Below are positions 26,046-34,420 of a stretch of DNA of 52,744 nucleotides, one piece after another (the stretch's first letter is position 1; each line of letters begins with the position of its first letter). The DNA lies in contig CAILZI010000086.1 of NCBI GenBank assembly GCA_903838675.1, positions 1-52,744 of the forward strand, read 5' to 3'. Below the pieces are notes generated by a model. The model saw only the letters and a list, made by a program, of their open reading frames with translations. It was not told where the DNA came from and ran no database searches. The translations under genes were made by a program, and so were the position numbers. The DNA comes from an uncultured Verrucomicrobiota bacterium. GTDB lineage: Bacteria; Verrucomicrobiota; Verrucomicrobiia; Verrucomicrobiales; Verrucomicrobiaceae.

Positions 26046-28490
26046 TTAATCTTTGGCACCCTTCGTGTTCTGCGGGATGTCGAGGATCCTCAGCAGATTG
26101 TGATACCGGTCGGTCCAGAGCCGGACGTCCTGCTTCAGCTCGGTCTCATTCCCCAGCAGTTCCTCCGGCGTGGCTTTGAGGAAGGCTTCGTTGCGGGTCA
26201 CCAAAATGTAGTCGGTCGAATCATGGTCGCCATCAACCTCCGTGGCGATGCGTACGGTTTTGAAGCCAACCGCGGCGGCGATCTTTTCGATCACCGGAGC
26301 CAGCACGAGATAACTGTTGGTGATATGAACGGCAATGATGCCGTCCGGCTTCATGTGGCGGTCATAGATGGCAAAGGCCTCCTTGGTCAGCAGGTGCACC
26401 GGCACGGAGTCACCACTGAAGGCGTCGAGCAGCAGCACATCAAACTGCTGCGATTGCTCACGCTCTAGCGCCAGACGCGCATCGGAGACGACGATCTCCA
26501 CCTTGGCTCCGCGTTTTCTGGCATCTGCCAGGTAGAAGAATTCCTTCTCTGCGATGCGCACCACATCGGGATTGATGTCATAGAAGCGGAAGGTCTGGCC
26601 GCTCCTGGCGTAGCAGGAGACGGTGCCTGCCCCCATGCCCACCACGCCGACGCGCGCGTCCGGGCGGTCCTTGAGGCTGTCGAGCGCCTTGCCGATGCCG
26701 GTGTGATGGCCGTAGTAGGACGTGGGTTCTTCACGCACCGAGGCATCCATGTTCTGCGAGCCATGGATGATGCCCCCGTTGGTAAGCTGGCGGAACTTCA
26801 AGGTCTGGCCATCGCTTTGGTAGTCATCCTCCGAGACGGACAGCATGCCGTAGAAATTGCGCACGCGCACAATTTTGTCGTCATGCTTGAAGCCGAGATC
26901 GCTCATCGTGAGCAGGACCAAGGTGAAGAGAATGCCCAGCATGGTGATGGAGATCAGCGCAGGCCGCATGAAACCGCGCCGGAAGATGCGGTAGGCGAGC
27001 ACGACCAGACAAAGACCGATGGCCCCCAGCGTGCTGTAGATCACCACGGGCGGCGGCATAAGGTCGATCTTCAACTGCTTCCGCACCTCTTCCTGGGTGA
27101 CGATGCCTTTTTGAATCAGCAGCCATGCCACCCAGCAGGTCGCAGACGTGATGACAAGTGCGAGCAGCCACTCCCACACCCGTTTGACCTTCAAAACGGA
27201 GCGCAGCAAAATGTAACTCGCAAGGGCTGCCACCACGATGAGGCTGATCGGCCATTCGGCAAAGGAGGTGAACAGATGCGGAGCCCCGAGACTCACAAAC
27301 AACCCGCCCAGTGCGCCGCCGGCGGACATGAGCAGATAAAACTCTGTGAGCCGCCGTGGGGCCGGTTTCAGCCGCGTGAGTTCTCCGTGGCAGAGCATGC
27401 AGGCGATGAACATGGCACTGAAGGCCCAGCCAAGCTGCCACACGAAGTTCGGCGCCAGTTTGATGGTGGCCAGGTGAAATCCACCTCCGTTGAGCTGCTT
27501 CAGCCACTCCAGCTTGTTCAACGTTGGCTCCACTTCAGCGTGCATCCACATTTCAATGTCGGTCCAGATGAACTGTTTTTGCAGCTGTTCTGCCGTGCAG
27601 GTGATGAACAAAACCGGCAGCGCCAGCAGGGCCCACAGCGCGCAGATGCGCGAATACCAGCGTTCATGCTCGAAACAGATGATGAAGGTGAGCAGGTACA
27701 GGCTCAGGGGGACAACCCACAGAAAGGGGATCACCGCCACGTCCTGGCAGACATGATTCGTGGCTGAAAGAAGCACGCAGCTCGCCAGCGCAGGCAGCAG
27801 CACCCACTGGATTCTTTTCAACCAGCCGGGGTGGTCGGCGGCAGGATCGATCACCACGGCGGGTTTCGACTCTGCTTCCAGAGCATGATGTCGGTCCAGC
27901 CAGATGCCCGCCAGCGAGAGCAAGACGAATGCCCCAAAACCCACCGCCCACAGCGTCGTTTGCTCCACCACATCCCAGTGTACTTCGAAGAACAAAGGGT
28001 AGCTCAGCAGCGCCGCGAGCGAGCCGATGTTTGAAAGCGCATACAGCCGCCATGGACTGGCGCCGTTGGTGGTGCGGGTAAACCACACCTGCACCAGCGG
28101 ACTCGTGCTGGAGAGCACGAAGTAGGGCAGCCCCACACTGACAAAGAGCAGCAGCAAAATGCGCAGCGCCGGGTCTTCAGTCCCCGTCGGCTTCCACATC
28201 TCACTCGGGGCGATCGGCAGCATGGCGATCGCCATGCCGAGCAGCAGGCCATGTACAATGCCCTGCCAGCGCCTTGGCAGCAGCGTCAGCGTGTGCGCAT
28301 ACGCATAGCCGGCAAACAGCACCACCTGGAAAAACAGCATGCACGTCGTCCACACCCCCGGGCTGCCGCCAAACCATGGCAGGATGAATTTGCTGATGAT
28401 CGGCTGCACCTGAAACAGCAAAAAGGCGCTCAGCAGGCTCAGTGACGCGAGGATGATACCTGGAACGGCACGGGAAGGGGAGACAGACAT
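26046..28490 (-). CDS. Membrane protein with C-terminal spermidine-synthase-like domain (MFS-SpeE fusion type)
   Basis: An 814-residue protein. Residues about 1-520 contain at least twelve hydrophobic segments with charged loops, as in the fused MFS/spermidine synthase family (SLLSAFLLFQVQPIISKFILPWFGGSPGVW is the characteristic start, seen here from residue about 18). The C-terminal 260 residues are a Rossmann domain of the spermidine synthase type: SYYGHHTGIGKAL, VGVVGMGAGTVSCYA, FYDINPDVVRIAEKEF, and DVLLLDAFSGDSVPVHLLT. It may be an aminopropyl or methyl transferase acting at the membrane. The polyamine specificity of these fusions is not established, so the product name should stay general. 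Confidence 0.8.
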   Translation of the reverse strand: MSVSPSRAVPGIILASLSLLSAFLLFQVQPIISKFILPWFGGSPGVWTTCMLFFQVVLFAGYAYAHTLTLLPRRWQGIVHGLLLGMAIAMLPIAPSEMWKPTGTEDPALRILLLLFVSVGLPYFVLSSTSPLVQVWFTRTTNGASPWRLYALSNIGSLAALLSYPLFFEVHWDVVEQTTLWAVGFGAFVLLSLAGIWLDRHHALEAESKPAVVIDPAADHPGWLKRIQWVLLPALASCVLLSATNHVCQDVAVIPFLWVVPLSLYLLTFIICFEHERWYSRICALWALLALPVLFITCTAEQLQKQFIWTDIEMWMHAEVEPTLNKLEWLKQLNGGGFHLATIKLAPNFVWQLGWAFSAMFIACMLCHGELTRLKPAPRRLTEFYLLMSAGGALGGLFVSLGAPHLFTSFAEWPISLIVVAALASYILLRSVLKVKRVWEWLLALVITSATCWVAWLLIQKGIVTQEEVRKQLKIDLMPPPVVIYSTLGAIGLCLVVLAYRIFRRGFMRPALISITMLGILFTLVLLTMSDLGFKHDDKIVRVRNFYGMLSVSEDDYQSDGQTLKFRQLTNGGIIHGSQNMDASVREEPTSYYGHHTGIGKALDSLKDRPDARVGVVGMGAGTVSCYARSGQTFRFYDINPDVVRIAEKEFFYLADARKRGAKVEIVVSDARLALEREQSQQFDVLLLDAFSGDSVPVHLLTKEAFAIYDRHMKPDGIIAVHITNSYLVLAPVIEKIAAAVGFKTVRIATEVDGDHDSTDYILVTRNEAFLKATPEELLGNETELKQDVRLWTDRYHNLLRILDIPQNTKGAKD

Positions 28491-28598
28491 GGAGGAAAGG
28501 GCGTGAGGCTGTCATATCACCCTGATCGTGGGAAGATAAAAGTAAGGACATTGTGCGGGAGCTGCTGGCAATCGCCGTCCATTGCGACATCATGCCGC

Positions 28599-29564
28599 AT
28601 GCCGCAGCCGCCTCGCCGCCCCTTCCATCCTCGCCCCTCGCCGCCCCGTGAGCCGGGTGGCCGCGAACAGGAGGTGCGCCAGCAGGGCAGCCGCGAGCAA
28701 GGTGATCGTCCGCAGGGGAACAGTGCGCAAAGCAACCGCGAGTTCGGCAATCGTCCGCAGGGCAATCGTGCCCAACGCAAACTAGAGAAAAGCAATCGTG
28801 CGCAGGGCGGTCACACGCACGGCACCTCATGGGAAAAATCCGCCGACTGGTACGATGGCATCATCGGCGAGCGCGGTTCCGAGCTCTATCAGGCAGTCGT
28901 CATTCCCGGCGCGCTCAATCTGCTGGCACCCAAGCGCGGCGAGCGTGTGCTCGACCTCGGTTGCGGTCAGGGCGTCTTCAGCCGCGCACTCGCACAGGAA
29001 GGATGCCAGGTCACCGGAGTCGATGCCGCCCCCACACTGATCCAAAAAGCCCGCACCTACCCCGTGAAGCCGCCGGTGCGTTACCTCGCCCGCGATGCCG
29101 CGCAAATCGAAGACCTCGGCGAATTCGATGCCGCCTCCGCCATCCTCTGCGTGCAAAACATGGAGCACCTCGATGTCGTCAGCGCTGCCGCCGCCAAAGT
29201 CCTCAAATCAGGTGGCCGCATGCTCTGGGTCGTCAATCACCCCGCCTTCCGCATCCCGCGTCAGACGAGCTGGGGCAATGATGAAGCCGCCAAGATTCAG
29301 TACCGCCGCATCGATGCCTACAGCAGCACCCTGAGCATCCCCATCATCATGCACCCCGGCAGGGCCGACAGCGAAACCACCACCTCCTTCCACCGCAGCC
29401 TGCAAACCCTCACTGCCACCGGCTTCGGCGCTGGATTGCGGCTTGCAGGCATCGAGGAATGGTACTCGCACAAAGAAAGCCAGCCCGGTCCCCGCGCCGC
29501 CGCCGAGAACCGCGCGCGGAGGGAGTTTCCGCTTTTTCTGGCCTTGCTGTGGGAGAAGCGGTGA
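28599..29564 (+). CDS. Class I SAM-dependent methyltransferase with disordered Arg/Gln/Asn-rich N-terminus
   Basis: About 321 residues from the ATG at 28599; the frame is open further upstream, so the start is uncertain. Residues about 1-75 are a low-complexity stretch (RPQGNSAQSNREFGNRPQGN) and probably disordered. The methyltransferase domain begins at SWEKSADWYDGIIG. Motif I is VLDLGCGQGVFSRAL, the acidic residue after it lies in TGVDAAPTLI, and the post-I/IV region is ASAILCVQNMEHLDVV. The C-terminal half (LWVVNHPAFRIPRQTSW, GIEEWYSHKESQPGPRAAAEN) matches small methyltransferases that resemble the ubiE/coq5 group. Substrate unknown. Divergent from the spermidine-synthase-like fusion. Confidence 0.75.
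   Translation: MPQPPRRPFHPRPSPPREPGGREQEVRQQGSREQGDRPQGNSAQSNREFGNRPQGNRAQRKLEKSNRAQGGHTHGTSWEKSADWYDGIIGERGSELYQAVVIPGALNLLAPKRGERVLDLGCGQGVFSRALAQEGCQVTGVDAAPTLIQKARTYPVKPPVRYLARDAAQIEDLGEFDAASAILCVQNMEHLDVVSAAAAKVLKSGGRMLWVVNHPAFRIPRQTSWGNDEAAKIQYRRIDAYSSTLSIPIIMHPGRADSETTTSFHRSLQTLTATGFGAGLRLAGIEEWYSHKESQPGPRAAAENRARREFPLFLALLWEKR
28665..28815 (+). repeat. Degenerate tandem repeat in methyltransferase N-terminus
   Basis: Variants of CAATCGTSCGCAGGG recur every 15-30 bp (for example near 28752 and 28792), encoding the repeated NR(P/A)QGN units. This is an imperfect, slippage-type repeat within the coding frame and probably differs between strains. Confidence 0.6.
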
Positions 29565-29597
29565 AAACCCACATTGACTCAAATGCTCCGTGTTAAA

Positions 29598-30284
29598 TCA
29601 GCGAGGAGATAAAAGCTGGCGGAGTTCGCTTGTCAGATGATTCGAAGCTGAGATACGTTTTGTTCCAGCGTCCAACCAAGAATCCAATAGCCACCATTCG
29701 GGGCCAATGTACGAAAGCTTTTCCCACTCCGTGAGGAAATCTGTAAAGCTTGGGGAGATTTGGCCTGAAGAAGGGGTATCGTGACAAAGGTAAACCACAG
29801 GTGGGTCGTCAGGATCACAGCCCGGAGCATCGGCATCGAGGCCGAGACAATCGCCATTGAGAATGCGGAAGAAAATAACAGACCTGCTCCAAAGTGCCAT
29901 AGAGCGTTCAGCATCGGCCTGCTCATTCGGCATGAGGTCTCTTCCAAATACAGACGCGTCCATCGGGATAGGATCCACCTCTGATGCGGCTAGGAATTGA
30001 GGGTCGCCGTAAATGAAGTCGTTGTAAGGGAAAACCTGTTTGAGCTGACGACGTTCATTGGAACGAGGGGTCCAGTTGTAGTAACCAAAGTAGTGTGAGG
30101 AAGCTTCGGTCCAGAATCGAATCAATTCACCCGGGAGGTGTCGCTGCCATCTGCTACGAATGGCTGCAAGCTCACTGATTGTCAAAGGTGGGGCTACTTC
30201 CACAGTAAGGCTAAGCTTGCCCGGCAGCTTCTCCATCTCATTGAGGAAGTGTGTGGCACGGTCTGCCCAAGCTTTGTAGTCCAT
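29598..30284 (-). CDS. SMI1/KNR4 (SUKH)-like immunity-type protein
   Basis: A 228-residue protein (ATG at 30284; another ATG at 30296). It resembles the SUKH superfamily: LTISELAAIRSRWQRHLPGEL near residue 40, the Trp-rich WTEASSHYFGYYNW, then FFRILNGDCLGLD, PPVVYLCHDTPSSGQ, and SFTDFLTEWEKLSYIGPEWW, the usual DGDxxxLD and SFxxFLxxW pattern. Many SUKH proteins protect cells against polymorphic toxins, others are housekeeping. No toxin gene is beside it: an unrelated methyltransferase lies convergent and dprA precedes it on the same strand. Its DNA is visibly richer in A/T than its neighbours, suggesting recent arrival. Confidence 0.65.
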   Translation of the reverse strand: MDYKAWADRATHFLNEMEKLPGKLSLTVEVAPPLTISELAAIRSRWQRHLPGELIRFWTEASSHYFGYYNWTPRSNERRQLKQVFPYNDFIYGDPQFLAASEVDPIPMDASVFGRDLMPNEQADAERSMALWSRSVIFFRILNGDCLGLDADAPGCDPDDPPVVYLCHDTPSSGQISPSFTDFLTEWEKLSYIGPEWWLLDSWLDAGTKRISASNHLTSELRQLLSPR

Positions 30285-30314
30285 ATGATTCAGCATGATC
30301 GAAGAACCTGTTTT

Positions 30315-31415
30315 CTAAACCAGCCTCACATACCTCCTCCCCGGCAGCGCCCGAATCATCCGCTTCATCTCCAGCCGCATCAGCGTCGCTGACACCGTGG
30401 CGGTGGTCAGTCCCGAATTCGTTGTGATGTCGTTGATGTGGGCTTCGTCGGTGCTGATGGCGTTGTAGAGGATCTCCTCCTCCAGCGTGAGCGTGACGGC
30501 GGGGCGGGATTCTTCGACCTTCGGCGCTTTGGGCGCGGTGGGGAAGAGGGTCATCAAATCATCGAGCACATCGGCTCCATCCATGATGAGCTTGGCTCCC
30601 TGTTGAATGAGGCGGTTGCAACCGGCGGAGGTCGGTTTGTCGATGGGACCGGGCACGGCATACACGGTGCGGCCCTGCTCGGTGGCCTGCTGCGCCGTGA
30701 TGAGGGAGCCGCTGCGCAGCGGGGCTTCGACCACGATCAAGCCGCAGGTCCAGCCCGCGACGATGCGGTTGCGGTAGGGAAAGGTCTGTTTGTCGGCCAC
30801 ACGATCAACAGGATACTCGCTCACCACCGCGCCGTTTTGCGCGATACGTTCGGCCAGTGCCATGTTCTCAGGCGGGTACAATTTGCCGATGCCCGAGCCA
30901 ATCACGGCCACCGTGCGGCCTTTGGCAGCCAGCGCCGCCTCGTGTGCTGCGGTGTCGATGCCCCGGGCGAGTCCGCTCACCACGGTGTAGCCAGCATACG
31001 CGATTTGGAAGCTGAGCTTCTTCGTCGTGCTGAGACCGTAGTGCGTGGCATGGCGGCTGCCGACGACGCCGAGGGCGTTGTGGTCTCGCTTGGTCAGTTC
31101 ACCCCAGACAGTGAGGACGAGCGGAGGGTTGTAGATTTCGCGCAGCAGCGGCGGGTAGAGTTCATCTTCCTGCGTCAGCAGAGTGAGATCGCGTTCCTTG
31201 ACCTTCTTGAGCTCACCTTCGAGATCGACCTGTGCTTCCCATCCGGCGATGTTCTCAGCCTGCGCGAGGCCGAAACCTTCGATCTGCAAAATGTCGCTGC
31301 TTTTGGCGCTGAGGATGCGTTCAGGACTGCCGAAGTGTTGCAGCAGTTTGCGCACACGCACAGGACCCACTTGCGGGAGCAGGTTCAGTACAAGCCAGGC
31401 CTCGGTGCGGGTCAT
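30315..31415 (-). CDS. dprA: DNA-processing protein DprA
   Basis: A 366-residue protein from the ATG at 31415; the longer frame to 31676 runs antisense-like through the previous gene. N-terminal helix-hairpin-helix-like region (LNLLPQVGPVRVRKLLQHFGSPERIL), then the DprA Rossmann domain (about 75-290): VVGSRHATHYG, VVSGLARGIDTAAHEAAL, GSGIGKLYPPENMALAE, VSEYPVD, FPYRNRIVAG, and EAPLRSGSLITAQQATEQGR. A C-terminal winged helix follows (DEAHINDITTNSGLTTATVSATL). DprA binds single-stranded DNA and loads RecA during natural transformation, and is widespread even in bacteria not known to be competent. The membrane coiled-coil gene lies 13 bp upstream and is probably co-transcribed. Confidence 0.95.
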   Translation of the reverse strand: MTRTEAWLVLNLLPQVGPVRVRKLLQHFGSPERILSAKSSDILQIEGFGLAQAENIAGWEAQVDLEGELKKVKERDLTLLTQEDELYPPLLREIYNPPLVLTVWGELTKRDHNALGVVGSRHATHYGLSTTKKLSFQIAYAGYTVVSGLARGIDTAAHEAALAAKGRTVAVIGSGIGKLYPPENMALAERIAQNGAVVSEYPVDRVADKQTFPYRNRIVAGWTCGLIVVEAPLRSGSLITAQQATEQGRTVYAVPGPIDKPTSAGCNRLIQQGAKLIMDGADVLDDLMTLFPTAPKAPKVEESRPAVTLTLEEEILYNAISTDEAHINDITTNSGLTTATVSATLMRLEMKRMIRALPGRRYVRLV

Positions 31416-31428
31416 TGCACGCTGAGGC

Positions 31429-31941
31429 TCAGGCGGCGGAGGCAGTGGCTTCGCCGTTTTTCGCGGCAGTAGCGGCGGATTCGGGCAGGGCGACGTTCGT
31501 CTGCGACGAACCGGAACCGATGAGTTTGCGGAAGATTTTCTGCGGGAAGGACTGGCCCTTCTCCTCGTTTTCAAGCTGGCCGAGAGCCGCGGATTTGGCC
31601 ATTTCCCATGCCGGGGCAAAGCCGGGGGCGCTAATGACCATTTGCTTCTCGGCGCGGGCCAGGATTTCAAGCTCACGCTGCATCTTGTTGTCAGGGCGCT
31701 CGTTCAGGCGGGCGATCTGCATGCGCAGGTTTTCGTTTTCCTGCTTCAGCGCGGCGCGCTCCTTGTTGATGTCCTGGCTTTGCTTGGAATCGAGATCGAG
31801 CTTGTCGCTGAGCATGCCTTTGTAGCGCTTGAGTTCGCGCTTGGTCTTCCAGTGGCCCCAGAGGGACTGAACGAGGAAAATACCGCAGAATACGATGCCG
31901 TAGATGAAGGTGTTCTGGGGGGAGAGGAGTTCTTTAAACAT
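31429..31941 (-). CDS. Membrane-anchored coiled-coil protein
   Basis: A 170-residue protein with one N-terminal membrane segment (FIYGIVFCGIFLVQSLWG), then a charged coiled coil of about 70 residues (KTKRELKRYKGMLSDKLDLD, ERAALKQENENLRMQIARLN) and an Ala-rich tail. The tail contains PGFAPAWEMAKSAALGQLENE, a stretch that looks conserved but is not recognised. The protein would sit in the inner membrane with its coiled coil in the cytoplasm. It precedes dprA by 13 bp. Function unknown; a link to DNA uptake is only suggested by position. Confidence 0.75.
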   Translation of the reverse strand: MFKELLSPQNTFIYGIVFCGIFLVQSLWGHWKTKRELKRYKGMLSDKLDLDSKQSQDINKERAALKQENENLRMQIARLNERPDNKMQRELEILARAEKQMVISAPGFAPAWEMAKSAALGQLENEEKGQSFPQKIFRKLIGSGSSQTNVALPESAATAAKNGEATASAA

Positions 31942-32129
31942 GGCTGGGGAAAGCTAACGCATGCCCCGTCGTGTGCAACCGGGCAAAAGCGGTTGGGAGT
32001 GTGGGACCGGCGAAGGGTACGAACTGTGAAGCCAATGAGATGCAGTTCGTCAAAAGGCGGAATTGGAGCGGGCGTGGATGTCTGGTTGCATCCCGCGGCG
32101 CCTTCGCCTAGATGCGGGTTAAATCAACC

Positions 32130-32840
32130 ATGCCCCACGCCCTTCTTCTCAAATTTCCCGGAACCAATTGCGATGCCGAAACTGCTCGTGCCTTGGAGGC
32201 GGCGGGTTTTACTGCGGAGGTGCTGCCGGTGGCCCTGCTGGAAGCCAGTTCACTCGACAAGGCGCAGATGATCGTGTTTTCCGGCGGCTTCAGCTACGGC
32301 GACTACGTGATGTCCGGCCGCATCGCCCAGCTCATCACAAAATCGAAGCTCGGCGACCAGTTGAAAACCTTCGTGGACAAAGGCGGCTATGCCCTGGGCA
32401 TCTGCAATGGCTTCCAGATTCTGACCCAGCTCGATCTCCTGCCCAAGGGCAGCCTGATCCACAACACCAGCGGCCGCTTCATCTGCCGCTGGGTGGGACT
32501 GAAGAAAACCAAGGCCAAGGCCAGCCCCTACCTCAGCAAGCTGCCCGAGAACTTTGAATTGCCCATCGCACATGCCGAAGGCCGCCTCGTGACCGAAGGG
32601 GACGCCGCCGCTGGTTACGTGAAGTCCGGCCACGCCGCGTTGCTCTACGCCACCAACGTGAACGGTTCCACGAATGCCATCGCCGGTCTGCAGGATGACA
32701 CCGGTCGAGTTTTTGGCCTGATGCCCCACCCGGAACGCTTCATTTTCAAGAGCCAGCACTACGATCCAGATTGGAGCGGAGACACCCAGTTCGGCTGGGG
32801 GCATTACCTGTTCCAGTCGGCCCGTGAGGCGCTGAACTGA
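32130..32840 (+). CDS. purQ: Phosphoribosylformylglycinamidine synthase glutaminase subunit PurQ
   Basis: A 236-residue class I glutamine amidotransferase. The ATG at 32130 is chosen because it directly gives the family start MPHALLLKFPGTNCDAET. Features: SGGFSYGDYVMSGRIAQ, the nucleophile Cys92 in GYALGICNGFQIL, and the His-Glu pair in MPHPERFIF near the C-terminus. PurQ supplies ammonia from glutamine for the fourth step of purine synthesis. It works with PurL and PurS, neither of which is in the window. The length matches small-type PurQ (about 220-260 residues). Confidence 0.95.
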   Translation: MPHALLLKFPGTNCDAETARALEAAGFTAEVLPVALLEASSLDKAQMIVFSGGFSYGDYVMSGRIAQLITKSKLGDQLKTFVDKGGYALGICNGFQILTQLDLLPKGSLIHNTSGRFICRWVGLKKTKAKASPYLSKLPENFELPIAHAEGRLVTEGDAAAGYVKSGHAALLYATNVNGSTNAIAGLQDDTGRVFGLMPHPERFIFKSQHYDPDWSGDTQFGWGHYLFQSAREALN

Positions 32841-32946
32841 GCTGATCCTTCATAACCAGGCGGATTTAAGGCCCGTGAGTGATTTTCTGCGGCCTTGAGA
32901 TCGTGGCAATTTCATGCGGTTGCGACCGTATGAATCCACCCCCTGA

Positions 32947-34272
32947 ATGTCTTTTCTCGCTTCGCATCCCGTACTTCGTCTCATCGCCTCGCCCCAGCAC
33001 CTGTGGCGCACCCTTTCGCTGGGCATCAAGACCATCTGGCTGCACAAGCTGCGCTCCTTCCTGACGGCGCTCGGCGTGGTGTTTGGCGTGGCCTCCGTGG
33101 TGGCCATGCTCGCCATTGGTGAAGGCGCAAGTTACGAAGCGCAGGAGCAGATCCGCAAGCTGGGGAGCCAGAACATCATCCTGCACAGCGCCAAACCGCC
33201 GGATGGGCAGGGGTCCAGCGGTGAGTCACGCAGCATGATCAGTGAGTACGGCATCACCCTGCGGGACATCGATCAGATCCGCCAGACCGTGCCCGGGATC
33301 CGGGTCGTGGTGCCCAGCCGGTATATTTCGGAGAACATCTGGAATCTGGACCGCAGTATCGATGGCCATGTCATGGGCGTGTTGCCCATCTATCCGGAAA
33401 TGCGCAACCGCCTCATTCTGCAGGGGCGTTTTTTCAACGAGCTCGAAATGCACGACATGCTCCCAGTTTGTATCATCAATCAGACCGTCGCCGCTCGCCT
33501 CTTCCAGCTTTCCTCCCCAGTAGGCAAATCCGTCCGTGTGAAGGGCTTTTACTACAAGGTCATCGGCATCATTCAGGATGAAGGGCAGGCGGTCGGCACA
33601 GATGCCGGTGGCGGCAGCCCCTCAGTGGATGCCCAGGCGCAGATCATGATCCCTTTCACCACGCTGATGGATCAGTACGGCGAGGTGTTTTTTCGTTTCC
33701 GTACCGGGGGCTTTGAGGCCGAAAAGGTGCAGTTTCACGAAGCGGTCATCCGGGTTGATGACGTGAACATGGTGGAAAGCCGCGCCGATGCCATCCGGCA
33801 TCTCATGACCAGCAATCACAAAAAGGAAGACTGGCGCATCATTGTTCCCGTCGAGCTGCTGAAGCAGGCGGAACGCACCAAGCAGATCTTCAGCATCGTG
33901 CTCGGCAGCATCGCCGCCATTTCCCTCCTCGTGGGTGGCATCGGCATCATGAATATCATGCTCGCCAGCGTCACTGAGCGTACACGTGAGATCGGCATCC
34001 GCCGCGCCCTCGGTGCGCGCCAGAACGACATCGTCGTGCAGTTTCTCATTGAAACCGTGCTCCTCGCCGGAGTCGGTGGTATTCTCGGCGTTGCCCTCGG
34101 CTTGAGCATCCCGCTCGCGGTGACCAAATTTGCCGGTGTCACAACCGTCATCAAAATGTGGTCACCCATCCTCGCCTTCTCCATTTCCGTGTTAACCGGC
34201 ATCGCCTTCGGCATCTACCCCGCACGACGTGCGGCCATGATGAATCCGGTCGAGGCGCTGAGGCATAATTAA
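32947..34272 (+). CDS. ABC transporter permease of the MacB type
   Basis: A 441-residue protein with one N-terminal membrane segment (LRSFLTALGVVFGVASVVAM), a large periplasmic domain (about 70-320) and three C-terminal membrane segments (about 320-435), the MacB/FtsX topology. Typical motifs: TLSLGIKTIWLHKLRSFLTA, IGEGASYEAQEQIRKLGSQN, VGGIGIMNIMLASVTERTRE, IGIRRALGARQNDI, and the ending FGIYPARRAAMMNPVEALRH. It has no ATP-binding cassette domain of its own, and no ATPase or membrane-fusion partner is adjacent, which is unusual because they are normally in one operon. Substrate (antibiotic, peptide, lipoprotein) unknown. Confidence 0.88.
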   Translation: MSFLASHPVLRLIASPQHLWRTLSLGIKTIWLHKLRSFLTALGVVFGVASVVAMLAIGEGASYEAQEQIRKLGSQNIILHSAKPPDGQGSSGESRSMISEYGITLRDIDQIRQTVPGIRVVVPSRYISENIWNLDRSIDGHVMGVLPIYPEMRNRLILQGRFFNELEMHDMLPVCIINQTVAARLFQLSSPVGKSVRVKGFYYKVIGIIQDEGQAVGTDAGGGSPSVDAQAQIMIPFTTLMDQYGEVFFRFRTGGFEAEKVQFHEAVIRVDDVNMVESRADAIRHLMTSNHKKEDWRIIVPVELLKQAERTKQIFSIVLGSIAAISLLVGGIGIMNIMLASVTERTREIGIRRALGARQNDIVVQFLIETVLLAGVGGILGVALGLSIPLAVTKFAGVTTVIKMWSPILAFSISVLTGIAFGIYPARRAAMMNPVEALRHN

Positions 34273-34420
34273 AAAGCCCTCCTGGCTTGGATGCAAACAC
34301 GAGTGTTCAGCATCCACCAGAAGTGCGGCAGAGTAGTCAACCACGCTTGTTTTTCTGGCTGGGCAGGTGGAATGCAACTGCTCCAACTGCCGCATGCCTC
34401 AGGCGTATCCAACCACCCCC

